Shown here piece after piece: positions 7,185-16,860 of a DNA stretch of 64,000 bases (position 1 is the first letter of the stretch; each line of letters begins with the position of its first letter). Origin of the DNA: Buttiauxella sp049686335 (GTDB lineage Bacteria > Pseudomonadota > Gammaproteobacteria > Enterobacterales > Enterobacteriaceae); assembly GCF_049686335.1 (NCBI RefSeq), contig NZ_JBAVHX010000039.1, positions 164,326-228,325 on the forward strand. Reading direction: 5' to 3'. The position numbers and the translations under genes were made by a program. The notes beneath the pieces were generated by a model that was given only the letters and a program-made list of their open reading frames with translations, was not told the DNA's origin and searched no databases.

Positions 7185-10100
7185 TTACAAACTCCCCGGC
7201 GTTCTACCTGTTTTACCCGACGATGTCAGCGTCTTACTGCTACGCTGCCCGCCCAGGCTATCCAGACGCATCTGGAATGGAGGGAACGGCAGTTCGATAC
7301 CGTGTTCGCGGAACCCTTGCAGGATCAGCTGATGAATCTCGTGGCGCAGCGGCATACGGTGGTTCATCTCCGCGGCATAAATACGCAGCTCAAAAATCTG
7401 AATACCGGCCTGTAAATCCACGAGGAAAGCTTCTGGCGCTGGGTTATCAATCACCAGAGAACAGCGATCTGCCGCCTGTAACAACACTTTCGTCACTTCT
7501 TCGCTGTTGGCATCGGACGGTGCCGGAACCGTCAGCACCACACGCGTGACCGAATCTGAGAGTGACCAGTTGATAAACTGCTCGGTGATAAACGCCTTGT
7601 TCGGGACGATAATCTCTTTGCGGTCCCAGTCACTAATAGTCGTGGCTCGAGTGTTGATTTTGGTGACGCTACCGGTGAGATCGCGGATGGTCACGGTATC
7701 GCCAATACGAATCGGCTTTTCGAACAGGATTATCAGGCCAGAGATAAAGTTGGCGAAAATCTCCTGCAAACCAAAACCTAAACCGACACCCAGAGCGGCG
7801 ACGAGCCATTGCAACTTCGACCACTCAATTCCAATCATCGAGAAGCCGACCAACGTCCCCACCAGCAACAGCAGATATTTGGTCACGGTCGTGATGGCGT
7901 AACCGGTGCCTGGGGCTAAATCCAGGTGCTGTAACAGCGCGAGTTCGAGAAGTGCAGGAAGATTGCGCACCAGCTGCATGGTGATAATCAGCACCAGAAT
8001 AGCAATCAGCACGGCGCCGAGCGTAATCGGCTCAAGGCTCTCCACGCCTTGTACGGTTGAGGTCACATCCCACAGCGTAATGTTCTCAAGGAAGCCAAAG
8101 GCAGAATGAATTTCTGACCACAAGACAATTACCGACAACAGCGCAATCAGCATCAGAATCGAACGCACCAGACGCAGGGACTGCACGCTGATGGTATCCA
8201 GATCGATTTCCGGCTCTTCAATAGTTTCAGCCGAGCCTTCTGTGCTGTGGGCATGAGCCGGTTCTTCTTCGCCGCGAGCACGCTGAGCCAGGATTTCTGC
8301 ACGGCGATGTTTGGCGCGGTCAAATGCCAGACGGCGGCGCTGGATGAACATCCAACGGCGGAAGATGTGGTAAACGACCAGCAACAAGAACCAGATGGCG
8401 ACCGATGTTTCCAGCCTTGCGAGCAACGCTTGTGCGGTGGCGAGATAACCGACCGCTGCGGCCAGAATGGCCAGTAACGGAGCCGCAAGCAGCAGGTTCC
8501 ACAACATGGTGTTGGCAATGTTTTCGCTATTACCTTGTTTATCCAGATACAGCGGAATACCGGCGCGTTTCAGGCTTAACGTGACGAGCGCTGTCGCGCC
8601 GCATATGAGAATAAAGCACAGCCGCCCAAGGGAGTCGGAGAACTCACGGTCACTGAGATTATCAAACATAATCAATGCCATAATCAGTGGCACGATCAGG
8701 CAGATACTCAACATGTAATAGCGCAAGGCGCGGGCCACGCGGTGTTGAGGCCAGCCAAAATGCACAATGAACAAACCATTCGGGCGGGCGAACGTTGCAC
8801 AAATCATTACCGCCCACAGCAGCGGAACGGTTGCCGTCACGCCATCACCAATCGCCACGGCGAGGGGATACGGCCACGCCGCTTGCAGCCCGAACCCTAG
8901 CGTCGCCCAAAGCACCGGTAACGGCAGCGCCACCAGAATCGACCAGAACACCGTACGCAACGTTAAGCTGAAATGATCCTGAGTCACCTTACCGACCCTG
9001 GCACTGGAGCGTTCAAGGAAGGCGGTGAAATGCCGGCGTGAACTGATGCTGAAGCCCACCAGAATCAAGGCGGCAAACAGCGGCAGCAGCGTTTCCTTGC
9101 TGGTCAGCATCATGACAGTGGCGCTACCGAGCTGGCTGAAGGTATCCATCGACACCAGACGACGCAAATCCTGCACAATCTCAACCGGCCAGGTGATGCC
9201 AATTGGACTGACATCTGAGGTCCAGAACAGGTAACGGTGGGTGGCTTCGTTGACCTCTTTTAACGCATCTTCAAGCTGGCTGTTGGCCACTTTCAGTTTG
9301 GTTAGTTCGAGGATCAGGTTATCGCCGCCCTGCAGCAGAGAGTTGAGCAGTTCGCGCTGGGTACGCAGTTGCGCTTCCAGAATACGATTCTGCTCGCTGG
9401 TGAGCTCCTTGCCATCTGCCTGGCGAATCTGGCGCAGTTGCTGCTGCTTGTTGAGCAGATCTTCGTAATGCAGGCGCTGAACGCGTAACTGGCCTAGTTC
9501 GGTATCCAGCTGCTGGGGTTTTGGCATTTCAGGCAAACGAGACACCTGCGCACGTAATGCCTCGCCCAACACATTCGACACGCCAAGCCATTGTGACTGT
9601 TCACGCAACGTGTTGAGTGCCTGACGGACTTGCAAGGTCTGGCTGGAGGCCTGGCGTTGCTGAGAGGCCACTAAATCCATACGTTGAGCCTGTTGATTCA
9701 ACGCCTGAGATAATTCACGGTTATTTTTAAACTGATCAACGATATCTGATGGCAGGTTGGCACTGCTTTCTGCCAGCAACTCGGTGCTTTCCAGGGCTTT
9801 TTCAGCTTCCCGCTGGCGCTGGTTATTCAGTTGATTACGCAGTGCCTGAAGATAGGCATCCAACTGCGTGCTCTGTTTTTGCGCCAGTTCGGCCCGCAGG
9901 CGAGCGAGCTCCTGGCGGTTACTGGCCGACAGTTGTGCCAGTTCCAGCTCATCGACTAACGCTTTCAGGCGTGAAGATTCGGCCTGCAAAGAGAGATTTT
10001 GCGCCTGGGCTAACGGTGTGCTGGTAGCCGGAAGCGTACCAATTCGACGTTCTACGTCGTTTAACTGGCGGCGAGCATCGGTTTGCTGTTGCGGGAGTTG

Positions 10101-10523
10101 GCTGAGTGAATCGGTGATTTCGCGAGTACGTTCCTGCTCTTGCTGCGCAAGGCGGCTTTTATCCAGCAGCTGGCTGCTAACTTGCAAGATTTCCTGATTG
10201 AGCGCATCGGTCGTCATGCCTTCCGGCACTTTTTGCGGTTCTTCGCTCAGGTTGTTGATTTGACGACGTAAGGTGTCAGAGAGCTTCGGGAAGTTATCGA
10301 TAACTTGCTGATATTGTGTGGCTCGCTCCAGAGAGACTTTGCGTTCATCAAGCGCGTTGAGGGCAGCCTGAAGCGCTTCCACGGTTTCAGCGTTGCCAGG
10401 TTTGTCTTTTGCAGACTTAGCTTGTTCGAGTTCCTGGGAGATTTGTTTGGCGTCGGGGGCCGTTGCGGCAAAGGCGCCAAAGCTGAGGCACCAGGCCATC
10501 AGGAAAGTGATTATCAGGCGCAC
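7185..10523 (-). CDS. mscM: Miniconductance mechanosensitive channel MscM (YjeP)
   Basis: An 1112-residue inner-membrane channel (E. coli 1107). Residues 1-19 form a signal peptide. A long Gln/Leu-rich periplasmic coiled-coil region runs to about residue 480, followed by many transmembrane helices. The C-terminal part holds the MscS pore and beta domains (GFGLQEIFANFISG, then GDTVTIRDLTG). It releases solutes on osmotic downshock. It lies downstream of psd on the same strand with an ERIC element in the 150-bp gap, so it may be co-transcribed with psd, as in E. coli. Confidence 0.95.
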   Translation of the reverse strand: MRLIITFLMAWCLSFGAFAATAPDAKQISQELEQAKSAKDKPGNAETVEALQAALNALDERKVSLERATQYQQVIDNFPKLSDTLRRQINNLSEEPQKVPEGMTTDALNQEILQVSSQLLDKSRLAQQEQERTREITDSLSQLPQQQTDARRQLNDVERRIGTLPATSTPLAQAQNLSLQAESSRLKALVDELELAQLSASNRQELARLRAELAQKQSTQLDAYLQALRNQLNNQRQREAEKALESTELLAESSANLPSDIVDQFKNNRELSQALNQQAQRMDLVASQQRQASSQTLQVRQALNTLREQSQWLGVSNVLGEALRAQVSRLPEMPKPQQLDTELGQLRVQRLHYEDLLNKQQQLRQIRQADGKELTSEQNRILEAQLRTQRELLNSLLQGGDNLILELTKLKVANSQLEDALKEVNEATHRYLFWTSDVSPIGITWPVEIVQDLRRLVSMDTFSQLGSATVMMLTSKETLLPLFAALILVGFSISSRRHFTAFLERSSARVGKVTQDHFSLTLRTVFWSILVALPLPVLWATLGFGLQAAWPYPLAVAIGDGVTATVPLLWAVMICATFARPNGLFIVHFGWPQHRVARALRYYMLSICLIVPLIMALIMFDNLSDREFSDSLGRLCFILICGATALVTLSLKRAGIPLYLDKQGNSENIANTMLWNLLLAAPLLAILAAAVGYLATAQALLARLETSVAIWFLLLVVYHIFRRWMFIQRRRLAFDRAKHRRAEILAQRARGEEEPAHAHSTEGSAETIEEPEIDLDTISVQSLRLVRSILMLIALLSVIVLWSEIHSAFGFLENITLWDVTSTVQGVESLEPITLGAVLIAILVLIITMQLVRNLPALLELALLQHLDLAPGTGYAITTVTKYLLLLVGTLVGFSMIGIEWSKLQWLVAALGVGLGFGLQEIFANFISGLIILFEKPIRIGDTVTIRDLTGSVTKINTRATTISDWDRKEIIVPNKAFITEQFINWSLSDSVTRVVLTVPAPSDANSEEVTKVLLQAADRCSLVIDNPAPEAFLVDLQAGIQIFELRIYAAEMNHRMPLRHEIHQLILQGFREHGIELPFPPFQMRLDSLGGQRSSKTLTSSGKTGRTPGSL

Positions 10524-10539
10524 GTCAGTCCCTTTGGTT

Positions 10540-10666
10540 TACCCTTCGTCCTTCAAGCTGTAACGGCGTTGGCTGCCTTCGTTCACCCCAGTCACTTATT
10601 TATATAAGCTCCTGGGGACTCATTCAGTTGCCGCCTTGCTACAGCTCGAATGACTTTGGGTTGGGT
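10540..10666. repeat. ERIC element 1 (between psd and mscM)
   Basis: About 127 bp, the ERIC length, with the diagnostic core TTCACCCCAGTCACTTA and AGCTCCTGGGGA flanking a short palindromic centre. It lies inside the psd-mscM transcription unit, so the RNA should carry its large hairpin. Confidence 0.85.
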
Positions 10667-10673
10667 AATCGAA

Positions 10674-11624
10674 TTAGATGTCTGGTTTGTTCTCTACCGC
10701 TTCAGCCGCAACTTCGACTTCCAGAATCTCACTTACCGGGATTTCTGGTTCAATCACAGGTTCGATGGAAATCGCCAGTGGCTCACCAATTTTAGTGGCA
10801 GACAGGCTTTGCAGTTGTTCGGCCAGATTGACTTTACCTGGAGCGAACAAATTGATGACGGTAGAACCGAGTTTGAAGCGGCCCATTTCCTGGCCTTTTA
10901 ACAGCGCCACAGAACCTTCGCTTTCACCCGCAGGCCATGTCCAACGCTTAATCACACCTTCACGCGGTGGGGTGATGGTGCCAGCCCAAACGGTTTCGAT
11001 GCTGCCAACAATGGTTGCACCCACCAGAATTTGCGCCATCGGGCCAAACTCGGTATCAAACAGACAGATAACGCGTTCGTTACGGGCAAACAGGTTTGGT
11101 ACGTTTTGCGCCGTTAAGTGGTTCACGGAGAACAGATCGCCCGGCACGTAAATCATTTCGCGCAAAATACCGTTACACGGCATGTGAACACGGTGATAGT
11201 CGCGCGGTGACAGATAAGTGGTAACAAAGCTGCCGTTACGGAACAAATCCGCCATTAAATAGTTACCGGCGAGCAGGGCTTCAAGGCTGTAGTTGTGACC
11301 TTTTGCCTGCAGGATTTTGTCTTCTTCGATTGGGCCTAACTGGCTGATAACACCGTCTGCAGGCATCACCAGCACACTTGGGTCAGTGTTCACAGGGCGA
11401 ACATCGTCACGCAGTGGGCGTACGAAGAATTCATTGAAGGTGCGATAGCTGGCGGTGTCCGGCTTCTGAGCTTCCTTCATGTCGACTTTGTAGTATTTGA
11501 CGAACATGTCGATAACCAGTTTGGTTAACCAGCCAGCTCGTTTGCTTGCACCCCAGCCTGCCAGGCGAGTCAGCCAAAGTTTAGGCAGGATGTACTGGAG
11601 CGAAAGTTTAAAGTTGTCTAACAA
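10674..11624 (-). CDS. psd: Phosphatidylserine decarboxylase proenzyme Psd
   Basis: A 316-residue proenzyme (E. coli 322). Self-cleavage occurs within LGST between Gly253 and Ser254, giving the pyruvoyl-bearing alpha chain. The charge-relay residues Asp90 (PADG) and His147 (RVHMP) are present. It decarboxylates phosphatidylserine to phosphatidylethanolamine at the inner membrane. The C-terminal tail is Glu/Val-rich (EVEVAAEAVE), a region that varies in the family. It lies 79 bp downstream of rsgA on the same strand. Confidence 0.96.
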   Translation of the reverse strand: MLDNFKLSLQYILPKLWLTRLAGWGASKRAGWLTKLVIDMFVKYYKVDMKEAQKPDTASYRTFNEFFVRPLRDDVRPVNTDPSVLVMPADGVISQLGPIEEDKILQAKGHNYSLEALLAGNYLMADLFRNGSFVTTYLSPRDYHRVHMPCNGILREMIYVPGDLFSVNHLTAQNVPNLFARNERVICLFDTEFGPMAQILVGATIVGSIETVWAGTITPPREGVIKRWTWPAGESEGSVALLKGQEMGRFKLGSTVINLFAPGKVNLAEQLQSLSATKIGEPLAISIEPVIEPEIPVSEILEVEVAAEAVENKPDI

Positions 11625-11703
11625 GATAGCCTCCTGGCTAAGTACCCATGTAAGCGGGCAAACACAAAAAGGAGCGCGATTTTAGCGATGCCCAGCTTAA
11701 TTG

Positions 11704-12759
11704 TCAGCGGTCGGTATCGGAAAAGGTTTTACGCGATTTTACCTCGGACATACTTTCCAGTATGCGATGGTAATTATCGAAACGCGTTTCAGCGATTTCC
11801 CCTCGCTCCACAGCTTCACGCAGCGCACAGCCTGGATCGTTGGTGTGGCTGCAGTCACGGTATTTGCAACGGCCTAAATAGTCGTGGAATTCAGTGAAAC
11901 CCTGCGTAACTTGATCCGGCTCTAAGTGCCACAAACCAAATTCACGCACCCCTGGTGAGTCGATGACATCGCCGCCACCCGGGAAGTGATACAGACGTGA
12001 AGCGGTGGTGGTGTGCTGGCCTAAACCTGAGTTATCAGAAACGTCATTAACCAGAATCTGGACTTCTTTAAAACCGAGCAGGTTGTTCAGCAGGCTGGAT
12101 TTACCCACGCCCGATTGCCCGGCAAAGATACTGACGCGCCCGATAAGCGCCTCTTCAAGCTCTTTCAAGCCTTCGACTTTGTGGCTGGAGACGAATAAAA
12201 CGCGATACCCAATTTTGCGATAGATATCCATTTGTTCATTGACGAACGCCAGGCCTGCTTCGTCGAGCAGGTCGGTTTTATTCAGCACCAGCAGCGGTTC
12301 TACGTCGAGGGTTTCGCACGCAACCAGATAACGGTCAATAATATTTAGTGACAGCTCCGGCAGGATCGCGGAAACCACGATGATTTGGTCAATGTTGGCG
12401 GCAATCGGTTTGACGCCGTCATAGAAATCAGGACGTGTCAAAACGGTGGTGCGTTCATGAACGGCATCCACAATGCCTTTGATGGTGACACCCGCGGCAG
12501 CTTCTTTAGCCGGGCGCCAGACCACGTTATCGCCCGTTACCAGCGAACGGATGGTACGGCGAATATTACAGCGGTGAATTTCACCACCGGGTGCTTCAAC
12601 ATCGGCATGTTGGCCGAAACGGCTGATCACGCGGCCATCGCGCGGTTCACCAAACTGAGAGTCGTCAGGATCGGCTTTCTCCACAGTCTGTTTAAGCCGA
12701 CGCTGGTGGTTTGCTGAAACCCGGCGCTGCTGTCCTTTGGAGAGTTTATTTTTGCTCAA
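11704..12759 (-). CDS. rsgA: Small ribosomal subunit biogenesis GTPase RsgA
   Basis: A 351-residue circularly permuted GTPase. A TTG start at 12759 is preferred because it gives LSKNKLSKGQQ, the E. coli N-terminus, with AGGAG 9 nt upstream; the open frame extends further but without homology. It has an OB-fold N-terminus, G4 NKTD, G1 GQSGVGKSS and G3 DSPG in permuted order, and a C-terminal zinc finger (CKYRDCSHTNDPGC). It checks maturation of the 30S decoding centre and releases RbfA. It is divergent from orn. Confidence 0.95.
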   Translation of the reverse strand: MSKNKLSKGQQRRVSANHQRRLKQTVEKADPDDSQFGEPRDGRVISRFGQHADVEAPGGEIHRCNIRRTIRSLVTGDNVVWRPAKEAAAGVTIKGIVDAVHERTTVLTRPDFYDGVKPIAANIDQIIVVSAILPELSLNIIDRYLVACETLDVEPLLVLNKTDLLDEAGLAFVNEQMDIYRKIGYRVLFVSSHKVEGLKELEEALIGRVSIFAGQSGVGKSSLLNNLLGFKEVQILVNDVSDNSGLGQHTTTASRLYHFPGGGDVIDSPGVREFGLWHLEPDQVTQGFTEFHDYLGRCKYRDCSHTNDPGCALREAVERGEIAETRFDNYHRILESMSEVKSRKTFSDTDR

Positions 12760-12872
12760 TCTTACTGGCTCCTGGTCGCCCGTGATGGGCAAAACCTCTA
12801 TGATACACACTATTTTATACGAATTAACCCATCGACAAGGGTGGGCTACGCACAAGAAGGGTGGAAAATAGC

Positions 12873-13418
12873 ATGAGTGGAAATGAAAACAATCTGATTT
12901 GGATTGATTTAGAAATGACCGGCCTGGACCCCGAGCGGGATCGCATAATTGAAATTGCCACTCTGGTTACCGATGCCAATTTAAATATCCTCGCCGAAGG
13001 CCCAACGATTGCTGTCCATCAATCTGACGAACAATTGGCTCTGATGGATGACTGGAATGTGCGTACCCATACTGGAAGTGGCCTGGTTGAGCGTGTTAAA
13101 GCAAGCCACCAGGATGATCGTGCCGCTGAACTGGCAACGCTTGAGTTCCTGAAGCAGTGGGTTCCTGCTAATAGCTCGCCTATCTGTGGTAACAGTATCG
13201 GCCAGGATCGCCGTTTCCTGTTTAAGTACATGCCGGAACTGGAAGCTTACTTCCATTACCGTTATCTGGATGTCAGCACGCTCAAAGAACTGGCTCGTCG
13301 TTGGAAACCTGAAATTTTAGCTGATTTCAAAAAGCAGGGGACTCATCAGGCAATGGACGATATTCGTGAGTCCGTCGCTGAACTTGCGTTCTACCGTGAG
13401 AACTTTATTAAGCTTTGA
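12873..13418 (+). CDS. orn: Oligoribonuclease Orn
   Basis: A 181-residue DEDDh 3'-5' exonuclease that degrades diribonucleotides, including the c-di-GMP product pGpG. The ATG at 12873 (MSGNENNLIWIDLEMTGLD) matches E. coli; a possible upstream ATG at 12861 is less likely. Catalytic acids are visible in IDLEMTG, the central GNSIGQDRRF, and the HQAMDDI motif near the C-terminus. It lies upstream of the tRNA-Gly cluster, as in E. coli. Confidence 0.97.
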   Translation: MSGNENNLIWIDLEMTGLDPERDRIIEIATLVTDANLNILAEGPTIAVHQSDEQLALMDDWNVRTHTGSGLVERVKASHQDDRAAELATLEFLKQWVPANSSPICGNSIGQDRRFLFKYMPELEAYFHYRYLDVSTLKELARRWKPEILADFKKQGTHQAMDDIRESVAELAFYRENFIKL

Positions 13419-13523
13419 CAGGCGTTATGGAGGAGCTAAACTCCTCCATCGTCGACAAATTAATCATTTTGTCGTTTAAATCGCCATTCGAACTTATTTT
13501 ATGAAAAAAACCTTTTGCAGGGG

Positions 13524-13551
13524 TTGCGACTAAAACGTTTTCTCGTATAAT
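13524..13551 (+). promoter_or_regulatory. Promoter of the tRNA-Gly cluster
   Basis: -35 TTGCGA (13524-13529), 16-bp spacer, perfect -10 TATAAT (13546-13551), then a GC-rich discriminator GCGCCTCCC typical of stringently controlled stable-RNA promoters. It lies 42 bp before the first tRNA. Confidence 0.8.
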
Positions 13552-13592
13552 GCGCCTCCCGTACCGATGCAGAATTTGCAGCGTTACACAGA

Positions 13593-13668
<76 letters not shown>

Positions 13669-13735
13669 AATTTGATTACAGCAGTGCCACCAAATTCGAT
13701 GGCTTTTAAGCACCAGCTTGAAAGACGAAGAATAT

Positions 13736-13811
<76 letters not shown>

Positions 13812-13849
13812 AAATTTGATTGGCTTTTTTACAGCCACGCACCACCCAA

Positions 13850-13925
<76 letters not shown>

Positions 13926-13946
13926 AATTCTTATCTCCAGTACAAA

Positions 13947-14182
13947 TTATCCACAACGCTAAGCAGCGTCAGTGGTGGTTTTTACGTCCATGATAAATTA
14001 TTGTGAACAGAGTTATCCACAGATTCCTTCCTCTCTCTTCGATTGCTAATTATTTCTTAACTTTTACATGATTATTTTAATAGGTTGATTTATATCATGT
14101 TTTAAATATTTGGAAATGTTAACCCGACCGCTTGACGTTTTTTTTCTGGTTGCTTCACAAGGTGTTCTAATTTTTATTCACA
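13947..14182. other. datA: datA-like DnaA-titration/inactivation locus
   Basis: Non-coding, AT-rich DNA between the glyVXY tRNAs and queG, the chromosomal position of datA in E. coli. It holds two consensus DnaA boxes TTATCCACA at 13947-13955 and 14013-14021, and a TTATTCACA box at 14174-14182, all on the plus strand. A perfect IHF consensus on the minus strand (AATCAACCTATTA) lies at 14078-14090 between boxes. datA with IHF promotes hydrolysis of ATP-DnaA and limits re-initiation. Motifs are seen directly; the function is by synteny. Confidence 0.8.
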
Positions 14183-14195
14183 TCCTGTGGACATG

Positions 14196-15335
14196 TCACG
14201 CATCACGTTTTAGCCCCTTTTCAATGACGCGAACCAGACGCTGTTTTTGCGGTAACTGGACTTCCGTAGCATCTGCACTTCGCCTGGTTAATTGTTGCGC
14301 AATCGCCCAGTCAATGTGTTCATCAAGAAGTGGGTGCTCACCTTTTCGCTGTTGCAGCGCGTTCAGAATCGCTTCATCCCACGGGGCGTTACCCATCGCC
14401 ACCGCAATATTTCGCAGCCAGCGTAAATGTCCAATACGTCGAATCGCTGAACCTTCCGTCAACCGGAGGAAGTAAACTTCATCCCAGCCAAATAGCTCAA
14501 CGAGCGGCGGCGCATGTAACGCGCGGCGCGGGCTAAAATCGTCTTCTACGGTTAATTGCGAAAAACGGTTCCACGGACAAATCAGCTGGCAGTCGTCACA
14601 ACCGTAGATGCGATTTCCAATGAGCGGTCTTAACTCTTCCGGAATGGCTCCTTCCAGCTCAATGGTGAGGTATGAGATACAGCGCCTGGCGTCCACGGTG
14701 TAAGGTTCAACAATTGCGCCAGTAGGGCAAATGGTCATGCAGGCCACGCAGCGCCCGCACTTTTCCTCAATGGGTTCATCAACAGGAAGAGGAATATCGA
14801 CTAACAATTCCCCCAGGAAAAAGAACGAGCCTGCTTCTTGATTGAGGATTAGTGAGTGCTTACCTGTCCAACCCAGTCCGGCCTTTTCAGCCAGAGGGCG
14901 CTCAAGAAGCGGCGCTGAATCCACAAAAGGTCTAAAATTCAGCGTGGCACAGTGGGACTGGATCATTTCACCCAGTTTTTTGAGCCGGTTACGCAGCAGC
15001 TTGTGGTAATCGCGCCCCAGGGCATAACGGCTGATATAGCCGATTTTAGGATTTTTGAGTGTCGACGCAAACGCGGCATTAGCCGGAAGATAGTTCATCC
15101 GCACGCTAATTACCCGCAATGTACCGGGTAGCAGTTCGTGAGGCCGGGCGCGCATCATGCCGTGACGAGCCATCCAGTCCATCTCGCCGTGGTATTGTTT
15201 ATCCAGCCACAACTGAAGCGCGGGTTCACTGGCAGTGAGATCGGTATCGGTAATCCCTACTTGCTGGAAGCCGAGTTCGATTCCCCACTGTTTAATATTT
15301 TGCGCTAATTGATTGAGATCGAGGGGCTGTGACAT
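14196..15335 (-). CDS. queG: Epoxyqueuosine reductase QueG
   Basis: A 379-residue cobalamin- and [4Fe-4S]-dependent enzyme for the last step of queuosine tRNA modification. The start at 15335 gives MSQPLDLNQLAQ as in E. coli. Two ferredoxin-type cysteine clusters are visible, CGRCVACMTICP and CDDCQLICPW, followed by a HEAT-like C-terminal region. Its start codon overlaps that of divergent nnr inside CATG (15333-15336). The 3' end borders the datA-like region. Confidence 0.96.
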   Translation of the reverse strand: MSQPLDLNQLAQNIKQWGIELGFQQVGITDTDLTASEPALQLWLDKQYHGEMDWMARHGMMRARPHELLPGTLRVISVRMNYLPANAAFASTLKNPKIGYISRYALGRDYHKLLRNRLKKLGEMIQSHCATLNFRPFVDSAPLLERPLAEKAGLGWTGKHSLILNQEAGSFFFLGELLVDIPLPVDEPIEEKCGRCVACMTICPTGAIVEPYTVDARRCISYLTIELEGAIPEELRPLIGNRIYGCDDCQLICPWNRFSQLTVEDDFSPRRALHAPPLVELFGWDEVYFLRLTEGSAIRRIGHLRWLRNIAVAMGNAPWDEAILNALQQRKGEHPLLDEHIDWAIAQQLTRRSADATEVQLPQKQRLVRVIEKGLKRDA

Positions 15336-16860
15336 GACGGACCTGAGCCTAAAAATAACCGCTAAAAGTATACCACACTCAGTCTGGTCAGCAGACTGGC
15401 TACGCACAGCGGAAAAGCAGGCAGCAGATGACTTAGGATTAACGTTGTATGAGTTGATGCAGCGCGCAGGAGCGGCGGCGTTTAATCTGGCACGCGAACT
15501 TTACCCACAAAGCCAGCACTGGCTGGTGGCATGCGGGCACGGTAACAATGGTGGCGATGGATACGTAGTCGCACGCCTCGCCCAGGCCGCCGGGATCCGC
15601 GTGACGTTGCTGGCGCTAGAAAGTGATAAACCCTTACCAGAAGAAGCCGCTACGGCGCGTGATGCATGGCTGAATGCAGCGGGTGTCATTCATGCGCCGC
15701 AACATCTCTGGCCTGATGACATCGACCTGGTGATTGATGGCGTATTGGGTATCGGTCTGAATAGCGCCCCGCGTGAGGCTGCGGCACAGCTTATCGAAAA
15801 ATGTAATCAATCTTCGGCGCCGATCTTAGCGCTTGATGTCCCTTCCGGTTTGCTTGCAGAAACAGGTGCCACCCCAGGTGCTGTGATTCACGCCTCCCAT
15901 ACTCTGACGTTTATTGCCCTCAAACCTGGGCTACTGACAGGAAAGGCCCGGGATGTAGTGGGAAAAGTGCATTTCCATGCGCTCGGCCTTGAAGAGTGGT
16001 TGAGCGGACAGACGGCGCCCATTACTCGTGTGGATAGCGCGCAATTGTCCGGCTGGCTGCACCCGAGAAAACCTACGTCGCATAAAGGCAGTAATGGGCG
16101 TCTGGTGATTATTGGTGGCGACCATGGCACTGCGGGCGCGATTCGCATGACAGGCGAGGCCGCATTGCGTGCAGGAGCGGGACTGGTCAGGGTGTTGACT
16201 CGCCCTGAGAACGTTGCCCCCTTGCTGACCGCTCGCCCTGAATTAATGGTCCAGGAACTGACTCCACATTCACTGGATGAATGTCTTGAATGGGCGGATG
16301 TGATCGTCATTGGCCCGGGTTTAGGGCAGCAACCCTGGGGCAAAAAAGCGCTGGAAAAAGTTGAGAACAGCCGCAAACCGATGCTCTGGGACGCCGATGC
16401 GTTGAACCTTCTGGCAATCAATCCCGATAAACGTCAGAATCGCGTGATTACGCCGCATCCTGGCGAAGCTGCCCGGCTATTGAATTGCTCAGTATCACAA
16501 ATTGAGAGTGACCGCTTACTTTCAACTGACCGCCTGGTAAAACGTTATGGCGGAATTGTGGTCTTAAAAGGTGCCGGTACGGTTGTTGCCAGCCACAGCG
16601 GTGAATGCGCACTCATTGATGTGGGCAATGCTGGAATGGGCAGTGGCGGAATGGGGGATGTGCTATCCGGAATCATCGGAGCATTGCTGGCACAGAAGTT
16701 AACCCCGTATGATGCTGCTTGCGCTGGATGTGTTGCTCATGGAGCCGCCGCTGACATGTTGGCCCATCGCTACGGTACTCGTGGCATGTTAGCGAGTGAC
16801 TTATTAACGACGCTGTACCCTTTTGTTAACCCGGATTTGAATAGCAAAGAAAATGATTAA
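15334..16860 (+). CDS. nnr: Bifunctional NAD(P)H-hydrate epimerase/dehydratase Nnr
   Basis: A 508-residue metabolite-repair enzyme. The N-terminal epimerase (YjeF_N) carries CGHGNNGGDGYV, and the C-terminal ADP-dependent dehydratase has GGDHGTAGA, TPHPGEAARL and GNAGMGSGGMGDVLSG. It converts damaged NAD(P)HX back to NAD(P)H. The ATG at 15334 has GAGGGG 7 nt upstream. The 3' end overlaps tsaE by 8 nt. First gene of the conserved nnr-tsaE-amiB-mutL-miaA-hfq-hflXKC chain. Confidence 0.96.
   Translation: MTDLSLKITAKSIPHSVWSADWLRTAEKQAADDLGLTLYELMQRAGAAAFNLARELYPQSQHWLVACGHGNNGGDGYVVARLAQAAGIRVTLLALESDKPLPEEAATARDAWLNAAGVIHAPQHLWPDDIDLVIDGVLGIGLNSAPREAAAQLIEKCNQSSAPILALDVPSGLLAETGATPGAVIHASHTLTFIALKPGLLTGKARDVVGKVHFHALGLEEWLSGQTAPITRVDSAQLSGWLHPRKPTSHKGSNGRLVIIGGDHGTAGAIRMTGEAALRAGAGLVRVLTRPENVAPLLTARPELMVQELTPHSLDECLEWADVIVIGPGLGQQPWGKKALEKVENSRKPMLWDADALNLLAINPDKRQNRVITPHPGEAARLLNCSVSQIESDRLLSTDRLVKRYGGIVVLKGAGTVVASHSGECALIDVGNAGMGSGGMGDVLSGIIGALLAQKLTPYDAACAGCVAHGAAADMLAHRYGTRGMLASDLLTTLYPFVNPDLNSKEND

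Noticed and set aside
7106..7549. 147-residue plus-strand frame after epmA
   Set aside because: Runs through the dispersed repeat and antisense to the 3' end of mscM; no homology.
15888..16421. 177-residue minus-strand frame
   Set aside because: Lies inside nnr, which has full domain motifs on the other strand.
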